Below, in pieces: positions 15,463 to 22,261 of a stretch of 22,261 bases of DNA. Origin of the DNA: Scleroderma bovista (taxonomy: Eukaryota > Basidiomycota > Agaricomycetes > Boletales > Sclerodermataceae). The position numbers and the translations under genes were made by a program. How positions within the stretch are numbered: the first letter of the stretch is position 1; each line of letters begins with the position of its first letter. A model generated the notes under the pieces. The model worked only from the letters and a program-made list of their open reading frames with translations, was not told where the DNA came from and did not search any database. The stretch is from contig JAYMGJ010000190.1 of the NCBI GenBank assembly GCA_037178675.1, positions 1 through 22,261 of the forward strand, written 5' to 3'.

Positions 15463-18400
15463 CTACATGGACGCGAGTGGTCCGGGTTTGTCCGGGTACT
15501 GGACATGGTAGTCTTTGAGTAATTCCGTAGCGTTGCCTAGCTCAGTGGCGAGTAGCCAAGAGGTTTCTTCGTCAGTTCCCTCGTAACTGGACCAACGTAC
15601 CAAGTACAGCAGTTTGCACGATTTTCGTCGACGGTCAACCTTGGAGTCGAGGATCTCAGAGATCTCAAACTCCAGTTCACCATCTACTTCGACTGGTGGC
15701 GGAGGAGGCTGTATCCGGTCCGGTATAGTGTTGGGTATGGCCGGTTCGAGTTGGGAGACGTGGAAGACGGGGTGAACGGTGCACATGGAATCTGGAAGGC
15801 GTAGCGTAAAAGAGAGAGAGCCTACTTGTGCTATGATAGTGTAGGGCCCAAGATTCTTTTCTGATAGCTTTTTGGATGGTTGAGTAGACTGGAAGTATTT
15901 GGCTTTCACGTATACTTGATCGCCTACTTTGAAGTCTGGTGCCGGAGTACGTTTGGCATCAGCCGGACCTTGGTAGCGAAGTTGCGCGTTGGCCATTTCT
16001 TCTTGAAGGTATTGATGCAGCGACTCAAGGTCGACTGCGTAGTCACGAGCCCGAGCTGAAGTCATGTCGCGTTCTGGGTAGACAGAGATGTTAGGGTGGT
16101 AGCCCTTGTTAGCAAAGAACGGAGAGACTCCGGTGGTAGCACTTGGTGCATTGTTGTATGCGAACTCTGCCAGTGGGAGTAAGTCCGCCCAGTTGTCCTG
16201 CTGGTAGTTGCAGTAGATCCGGAGGTACTGTTCCAGTGTCTGGTTAGACCGCTCTGTCTGGCCATCGCCCTCTGGGTGGTAACTGGAGGTGAAGTGGAGG
16301 CGCATGTCGAGAGCCTTTCCGAGTGACCGGAAGAAGTGTGAGACGAATTCTGTACCGCGATCCGAAGTGACATGGGCGGGAACACCATGCTTGGAGAACA
16401 CGTGAAGTAAGAAGAGCTTTGCAAGCTCCAGGCTAGTGATGGTGTCGTGGGTAGGGATGAAAATGGCTTGTTTAGAAAGCTGGTCCACCACGACCAGGAT
16501 GGCTGTGAAGCCAGTAGATGAGGGGAGTTGCTCGATGAAATCCATCGAGATGGAGTTCCATGGCTTCTCCGGTACGGGGAGCTGTTTCAGCAGTCCGTAG
16601 GGTCTATGGCGCGGTGTCTTAGCTCTTGCGCAGGAGGTACAGGACCGGACGTAGTCTTTGACGAAGGTCCTGAGACCAGGCCAAGTATACTCATGCCAGA
16701 TTAGTTCTAGAGTCCAGTTTTGCCCAAAGTGACCAGCGAGTGGGTGATCATGTCAATACTGGAGAACCCAGAGACGGAGGTCGTCCAAGTCCGGTACGTA
16801 TATACAACTGTCTAGTTGAAGGAATCCAGCCTTGTCAGTGGACCAGCGAGAGTCCGGTGGATCTGCAAGGTGGACCTGGGCAATGGGATCAGAGGGTAGT
16901 GCGGACAGGATGTTGCTATGGAGTGTTTCCACGTCCATGATTGCGGCTGCACAGAGAACCGGAAACTCTAGGTAAGTAGCGCAAAGAGAGTTAGAGAGTT
17001 GTTCTTGAGTGAACACCGGCCTAAGGTTTTGGGGGTTGACCCGGGCATAGCCACTATCCCCCTCTTTGGGGTAGACGTCCCATCGTCTAGTGAGAGCGTC
17101 AGGCTTGGCACTGAGCTTACCAGGGCGGAAGCGAATGACAAGATTAAACTGTGATAAAAACTTGGACCACCGGGCTTGCCGGCGGGAGAGTACTTTTGAA
17201 GTCGAGAAGTACTCGAGATTCTTGTGGTCCGTGACGACGTCTATAGGAGAGGCGGAGCCTTCAAGGTAGTGACGCCAGTTCCGGAATGCCTCGAAGATGG
17301 CAAGGAGTTCTTTATCATGGGTGTCATAGTTCAACTCCGGAGCGGTCAAAGTCCGGGAGTAGTACGCGACCGGACGAATCTCTCCGTCGGCGCAGGTGAT
17401 AGACAAGATGCCAGTGACAGCATAGTCAGAGGCGTCAGTTTCCAGAATAATAGGAGTATCCGGAATGAAGTGGGTGAGGATGGGCACAGTGGTGAAGGCA
17501 TGCTTGAGAGCGTTGAAGGAGCGTCGACAGTCCTCAGAGAAGTTCCAAGGAGTGTCTTTCTGGGTGAGCCGGGTGAGAGGGACCACAATGTCCGAGTAGT
17601 TGAATATAAACCAGCGGTAGAAGTTGGCAAAGCCTAGGAAGGACTGGATGTCCTTTACCTTTCGAGGTTCAGGCCAGCCGGAGATGGTTTGGATCTTGTC
17701 CGGGGACATTGTTAAACTGTCTGGAGAGAGGCAATAGCCAAGGTACTCTACCGAGTCCGAGTGGAACTCACATTTCTCCGGTTTGGCGAAGAGGCCATGT
17801 AACCAGAGTCGGCAGAGAACTTCCTGGATGTGCTGCTGGTGGGACTCCATATCCTCGGAGTAGATGAGGATGTCGTCGAGGTATACGACGACACAGACAT
17901 CCAGCATGTCAGCAAAGATCGTGTTGACAAAGTGCTGGAATGCTGCAGGGGCGTTAGTGAGGCCAAAGGGCATTACTAACCACTTGTAAGACCCATAGCG
18001 CGTGCGGAAGGCGGTCTTCCATTCATCGCCCAGAGCAATCTGGACTAGATGGTATGCATGCCGGAGGTCGATCTTTGAGTAGATCTTAGCATGGCTAGGG
18101 GAGTCTAGTAGGTCAGAGATAAGGGGGAGTGGGTAGCGATCCTTCTTGGTAATTTTGTTTAGGCCTCGGAAGTCAACGCAGAGGCAGAGTGAGCCGTCCT
18201 TCTTCTTTACGAAGAGGACCGGAGCAGCATGGGAGGAAGTGGTAGGACGGATGAAACCTGTATTGAGATTCTCGTCGATGAAAGTCCAGAGAGCGGAGAG
18301 CTCAACCGGAGACAGTGAGTAGAGAGTTCCCAGAGGAGGGGAGGTACCTTCTTCGAGGTCAATCTTCAAGTCGTAGTCGCGATGCAGGGGAAGTTCAGAG

Positions 18401-19178
18401 GCCTTTGCCTTGCTGAACACATCCTCATAATCGCGATACTCCGGAGGGACGATGTCCAAGTCTGGCAGAGTAGAGGCGGAGGAAGAACGAGCCTTTGCTG
18501 TGTCAGAAGGACACAGCTGAAGTTGGTATTTGGTGGATCCCTCTAATTTGCACGCACGCACGAATGCAGCTGTGTTTATCAGAGAGATGTGCAGAGGGGT
18601 GCAAACCGGAGTGTCGACAGATGGCGCGAGGCCGGGGTCAGATTGGCCAGAGAGGCCGGAGACAGGGTTACCGGACTGAACCGGAGAGGGGGTCGACGGG
18701 GGCGCTAGCAAACTTGGTGCAGGGGTCCGGAAAGTTAAACTGCTCAGTACCCAGTCAATCAACGAATTGTAGCGGGTGAGCCAGTTATGTCCAAGGACAA
18801 TCGAGCATTCAGAGTCTAACAGAGTGAGGTAGAAGGTCATAGGGGTGACATCACTGGATGCGGGAAATTTCACTGATAGATTGACGGCTTGAGTAATTAC
18901 AAAATTCGAGGTACTGTCAAAGAGCCGGAGTACAATCGGGGGAACGGAGTAAGTGGAGAGAGAGTGTCCGAGAGCATATTGGGTATCTACAAAACAGTGC
19001 GTGGAACCGGAGTCCACAAGCGCACGAAGTTCTGGTAAATTGTAAGACAAAAGGAGAACATGAGGCATAAGGGAATTAGGATCTAAGAGAGCGGACACGT
19101 TGAGGCGGGCCTCCTTGGGTGCACTTCCGGAGTCAATGCAGCTCGCCAGTTGTGCGGAGGGCTGGGAGCTGCTTACTC
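15463..19178 (-). pseudogene. pol: Pol polyprotein: protease, RT, RNase H, integrase, chromodomain
   Basis: The frame enters by a -1 shift from gag near 19179 and its first ATG-independent stretch is open to 16756. Counting from 19098, the protease shows VDSG at 28-31; RT shows KIDLRHAYH at 342-350 and VVYLDDILIYS with YLDD at 406-409; RNase H shows ETDAS (D555), E597 and D624. A TGA at 16753-16755 interrupts the zinc-binding N-terminus of integrase (HDHPLAGHFG, then CTSC). The frame then continues unchanged through the DDE core, with MDFIEQLP, TSDRGTEF and GQTERSNQ, whose D and E are separated by 35 residues. A GPY/F-type NLGPYTI and a C-terminal chromodomain (EISEILDSK, YLVRWSSYEG, TSWL) follow. 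It ends at TAG 15463-15465. All visible catalytic residues are present, so the single nonsense codon is the main defect. Chromodomains in such integrases steer insertion to chromatin. Confidence 0.93.
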
Positions 19179-20605
19179 TTTTTTTGACTCAGAGTTGGCA
19201 CCCGAGTTTGAGTCCGTCTTACCGGACTCAGCAGCAATGGCCGCAGCGCGAGCCTTGGCCTTTTTGGTCTTCTTTGGACAGTTGTCTGCGAAGTGACCAG
19301 TACCCCCGCAGAACATGCAGAGGTTATTGTCCAGGCGCCTTTTGTGCTTGTCAGCAGTCAGCTTCCCGTCCTTACCAAGCTTGTTGGTCAAGTCCAGTCT
19401 GGAACCGGAGGAGGACTGGTTGCTGGTCGTTTTAGACGAGCCAGAGGGGTTGGCGGAGCTGGAGGAGTTTCCGGTCTTGGATTTCTCCTGACCGGAGTTG
19501 GATGAGTTGCCTCCGGAGTTGGAGGACTTGGTTGTGGACGAGGTGGGCTGACTCTTCGTCGTGTGAGAGATCTCATCTTTGCGCTCCCAATAGCGCGCAT
19601 CGATCTCTTGGCAAAGAGCCCTTAACCCATGCAGAGTCAGGGGTTTCCCGACTCGAGCAATTTCGTCCTTGAGACGATCTGGGAGACCGGAGTAAAACAG
19701 GCGGCGGAGTGCGCCATCCCTGTAGTCCTGGACCTGTGAGGCGAGTCGGTTGAAGTCTACTATATACTGCGTAATGCAGTGAGCATCCTTCATCCGGAGA
19801 TGCTCAAGCTGATGTTCAGCATCAGCGATGGGGTTGTGAGGTCCAAAGGTGCTCTGGAGCTCAGTGACAAAGTGGACCCAACTGTCCATCCAGAGTGGAC
19901 GGTCAGCCGGATCACCGGAGTGGAGGAGGTCCGGTTCGAACCATTCTAGTGTCATTCCTTTTAGGTATGACTGGGCGAAAGTTACCTTTGCCCTATCAAG
20001 GCGGAATGCCTTGGCTCAATCCTGGAAGCATAGCTCACACTGGACCAAGAAGGTCCTGAGCTTTTTTGGGTCCATACCGTCGAAGGTGTCCGGTTCACGG
20101 ACTTTGGCACGGGAGGAGGAGGAGTCGTTGGTCCGGCGGGAGGAGCGGGAGAGGCGATTGATGGCGACTGCTAAGTTTTGGAAAACAGCTAGGCCAGGGT
20201 CTAGCTCATCCATGGCGTCGACGAAGTCGTTGTCATTGTCATCATCGTTGTCACCATCTCTGGGGTCATCCAGATCACCTCAGGGCCAAACCACTGGTGT
20301 CGGGCAGGTTCGCGATGTTTCGGAGTGGGGTCGCGATGGTAAGGGAATCAATCACCAGAAACGGATTCATGGTGACCTAAGTCTGCAGAACCACGAAGGC
20401 TCTGAGAAGCAGCATCTCGACGCGGAGTCAAAGGCGCTGTAGGGTTTCAAGCTGTGAAGCTCCAGAATTGGCTAACGGAAGCTGGAGGTTGCCTGCGGTT
20501 AGACAGGGCTTGTTGGGCGGCAGAGAGATGGAGGTTGTCTACTGCACCTGCTTCCTCAGCAAGTGCTGCAGCGGTACGAGCGCGAGAGCGCGTAGTCATA
20601 GTCAT
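19173..20605 (-). pseudogene. gag: Gag polyprotein with zinc knuckle
   Basis: The best-preserved part (19955-19173) contains a retrotransposon gag capsid region (FGPHNPIADAEHQLEHLRM, then FYSGLPDRLKDEI), a Ser/Asn-rich linker and a CCHC knuckle CMFCGGTGHFADNC at about 19319-19278, ending SKKE-stop at 19173. The same frame continues upstream to the acidic DNDDDNDND segment and MDELDPGLAVFQ, but a TGA at 20016-20018 breaks it and another lies at 20280-20282. The N-terminal start is probably ATG at 20605-20603 (MTMTTRSRARTAAALAEEAG), in a different frame with TGAs at 20447-20449 and 20348-20350. So this copy has a frame change as well as several stops, unless a small intron explains the shift. 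Gag forms the virus-like particle and binds the element RNA. Confidence 0.8.
19179..19185 (-). promoter_or_regulatory. -1 ribosomal frameshift site between gag and pol
   Basis: On the minus strand seven A residues form the heptamer A-AAA-AAA in the gag frame (TCA AAA AAA GAG TAA), with the gag stop one codon after it. The pol frame is exactly -1 relative to gag and is open from this point on. A slip here would make Gag-Pol. I did not model the downstream RNA structure. Confidence 0.6.
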
Positions 20606-20663
20606 AAGAGATGGAGAATAGTTTGCATACAAGGTATGGAAACAGTGAACCCACACAAGTGTG

Positions 20664-20673
20664 AGTCTGAAAT
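20664..20673 (-). other. Self-primer binding site of the family B element
   Basis: The minus strand reads ATTTCAGACT, two bases after the end of the 5' LTR. It is the exact reverse complement of AGTCTGAAAT on the minus strand at 20909-20900, which begins 33 nt after a TATAAG box. The arrangement repeats that of family A with a different sequence, so complementarity rather than sequence is conserved. Confidence 0.7.
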
Positions 20674-20675
20674 AC

Positions 20676-21310
20676 TGTCAAGTCCGGGTCTACTCCGGTA
20701 GGGGGTCCAGTCAAGTCCGGACGAAGGCGGATGAAGGAGGAGGGCAGAGGGCTGGACAAGGGATAGTCCGGCCGGAGTTGGTGACCGCTTGGATTCAACA
20801 ACAAGGACGAAGTGCATTGATCCCTTGCATAGGTTCCGGTCAAGGTGACGATGACGGAGATGGGGACAGAGACAGGGACAGGAGTAGTGACTATAGTTGA
20901 TTTCAGACTGAGGTCTGCAAGGTAAACTAGAGGGTACTTATACTAAGTAGAAACTAGGGTCGAGTACATACGGTGACAAGTAAACAACCTAATAGTGGAC
21001 AAGGGATGACCGGAGTTAGGACTAGGTCAGGTCCGGTGAAAATAAAGTCAGGACCAGGTAAAATAAATCAGGTCCAGTGAAAATGCTACAAGGTATAGGA
21101 TATATCGAGTTCACGGAGAACTCACGTCAAGGCAGGGTAGACGGCGAGGTGTAGTAAGAGCGAATGGAGTATAGACCAAGGGTCGTAGTTAGCGGAAGGT
21201 TATCTGCGCGACCGTGACCAGAGTAACTGAGAACGACCGGAGTTGAGCTATGGGGCTGCAATGCGACCGGAGTAACCGGATAAGATCCAGAGTTGGACAT
21301 GGTCGTAACA
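20676..21310 (-). repeat. Family B 5' LTR
   Basis: The 635 bp have TG..CA ends (plus strand TGTCAAGTCC to GGTCGTAACA) and are closely similar to the solo LTR at 10283-10914. CCGGAGTT motifs cluster in the part near 21310, the start of U3. Outside its right end the sequence is TTGTC, directly entering an open reading frame. Confidence 0.92.
20900..20942 (-). promoter_or_regulatory. Predicted core promoter and RNA start, family B
   Basis: The minus strand has TATAAG (20942-20937) and AGTCTGAAAT starting at 20909, 33 nt downstream. The same pair with the same spacing is present in the solo LTR (10544 and 10511). The start site is inferred from its complementarity to the PBS. Confidence 0.6.
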
Positions 21311-21640
21311 TTGTCCCTCTAAAGGATTGGCCCCATCATTACTACAACGGGCGACACAGGCGGCATTTCAACACCCTGTACTACCAGCGGTCTCTCATCG
21401 CCAAGGAATTCCTCCATGTGTACGTCCTTCCCTGCTCACTGCCATTGTTCGCTCATTCATTCATTCACTCACCCTCTATCTAGGTTCGAGGAGAACGAGG
21501 AAGACTGGCACAGGGCGTATGGAAACGTTATCGCCCGAGGGCACACAGACCTGTTCAAGACAATCCAGAAGGCACGGCAATGCCATTCCAACGACGGGGA
21601 GCGCCGCCGCTTCCTCATCAACAAGGCCCCGGTCACCTAG
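21311..21640 (+). pseudogene. 3'-terminal exons of an unrecognised gene
   Basis: An open frame runs from the LTR border to 21419 and encodes DWPHHYYNGRHRRHFNTLYY and QRSLIAKEFLHV. It is followed by a 64-nt intron (21420-21483, GTACGT..CTATCTAG, phase 2) and a last exon encoding FEENEEDWHRAYGNVIARGH, then DLFKTIQKARQ, ending at TAG 21638-21640. Splice signals and frame fit well and the codons are GC-ending, so this looks like a real host gene. The family B element sits directly against it. Either the LTR interrupts the exon, or the short CCCTCTAAAG just after the LTR serves as an acceptor at 21325/21326. The 5' part of the gene is not in the window. I do not recognise the family. Confidence 0.55.
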
Positions 21641-21921
21641 TAGTAGTACTGCTACTATGGTAGGTATGGCATGATCCGATCTCGATCCGATCATTTTCAT
21701 TGTTTGTGTTATGGTAGTTTTGCATTGCAGCATCGTTTCGTTTCGTTTTCCTCTTCTCTTATGCTCTGCACATTTATTCACGGCGTGCAACCATCCCTAG
21801 ACTCCTCTTTTTTCTTTTTTTCCAGGACCGCTCCATTCACTAAACTACTGCGACCATGACTACTACTAGTAATACTACTGCCGTTTAGTACGACAAGCCT
21901 GTTCAATAAATATCAAACCTC
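21641..21921 (+). other. 3' untranslated region with poly(A) signal
   Basis: The stop codon is followed by a TAGTAGTAGTACTGCTACTA inverted stretch. A possible UTR intron runs from GTAGGTATGG (about 21660) to a pyrimidine-rich TTTTTTTCCAG ending about 21825. A perfect AATAAA lies at 21905-21910. I see no other gene here. Confidence 0.4.
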
Positions 21922-22261
21922 GTGTGTGTGCCTCCTTCCATTCGCGGGGGATCCTGTCACCCTGTCACGTACGGCTTCCCTTTGCGTCAGCAGCCCCTCG
22001 AGTCGAGTAAGCAACTACGGCATCGCGACCGTCGCGGAGCCAGGGGTGGACGGCATGTCGGCAGTGAGAGTGCTAAAGTCGGTGACGTCATTTGCCTTCC
22101 CGGGCACGGCGCAGCCTTCCCTACATGGCGTTCCCGCGCACCGCCACCTGCTGTTTTCTCGAACTAAGTGATCTTGCAGAGCTGTCCTGCAAGGCTAACA
22201 AGTGGCGAGACAGTCCTGCAGCTCGATGACATGAGAAGACGACACCCATCTAGAGAATATC
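21922..22261 (+). other. Unassigned right end; possible short ORF
   Basis: Two overlapping plus-strand frames are open to about 22170. One contains an ATG at about 22054 followed by SAVRVLKSVTSFAFPG, a basic, hydroxylated segment that could be a mitochondrial-type leader of a next gene, but it stops after 38 codons with no clear donor. A palindromic TGACGTCA (CRE/ATF-type site) lies at 22083-22090. The region is GC-rich and differs in composition from the retroelements. Confidence 0.2.

Larger units (their letters stand above)
14007..21310 (-). mobile_element. Family B Ty3/gypsy chromovirus, self-priming type
   Basis: On the minus strand the order is 5' LTR (21310-20676), PBS, gag, a -1 slip site, pol with protease, RT, RNase H, integrase and chromodomain, then an opposite-strand Zn2Cys6 gene, the polypurine tract and an 85-bp stub of the 3' LTR. 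The chromodomain and a D-x35-E integrase place it among the chromoviruses. The self-complementary PBS places it with Tf1/sushi-like elements. It is inactive: several TGA codons lie in gag and one in pol, and the 3' LTR has lost its distal ~550 bp. The target duplication cannot be tested because the left end is truncated. Confidence 0.9.

Noticed and set aside
17224..17637. A 137-codon plus-strand frame opposite RT/RNase H
   Set aside because: It is a shadow of the well-supported pol frame on the other strand and has no domain of its own.

Overview
This is a transposon graveyard from a filamentous basidiomycete, most likely an Agaricomycete. The evidence is a Plavaka-type transposase, a DUF6532 protein, a Ty3/gypsy chromovirus, a fungal Zn2Cys6 protein and 40-65 nt spliceosomal introns with GT..AG ends. 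I cannot name the species. I see no tRNA, rRNA, CRISPR or bacterial feature. Nearly every gene is broken, and many of the breaks look like C-to-T changes at CpG.

Layout. 1-1416: the 3' end of a minus-strand LTR retroelement (decayed ORF 607-1092, polypurine tract 556-566, probable LTR 242-555). 1417-8921: a large element with two ~1.3 kb LTRs (here 'family A') and a 4.9 kb interior without genes, made of blocks of degenerate tandem repeats (periods about 84, 83, 30 and 161 bp). It resembles a LARD (large retrotransposon derivative). 8922-11622 (minus): a Plavaka-like transposase gene cut at its 3' end by the family A element and split in-frame by a 632 bp solo LTR of a second family ('family B', 10283-10914, 5-bp target duplication GCTGG). 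11962-14005: a DUF6532 gene broken into oppositely oriented pieces with inverted duplications. 14007-21310 (minus): a nearly complete Ty3/gypsy chromovirus of family B, with 5' LTR, self-priming PBS, gag, a -1 slip site and pol (protease, RT, RNase H, integrase, chromodomain). Its 3' LTR is cut to 85 bp. Between pol and that LTR lies a convergent, opposite-strand Zn2Cys6 gene (14260-15310). 21311-21640: the last two exons of an unrecognised gene, abutting the 5' LTR, followed by a 3' UTR and an unassigned end.

How the parts relate. Families A and B are both on the minus strand and share several features: the PPT/LTR junction (GGGGGATAC before TG), the same two-base spacer between LTR and PBS, a PBS complementary to the predicted RNA 5' end about 33-35 nt after a TATA box (Tf1/sushi-type self-priming), LTR ends in TTGACA, and a dense CCGGAGTT motif. 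Family A also keeps a ~99 bp fossil of the family B RNase H C-terminus. The simplest reading is that A is a non-autonomous derivative of a B-like element that could use its machinery. A more speculative extension is that the antisense Zn2Cys6 protein recognises the CGG-containing motif found throughout both families.
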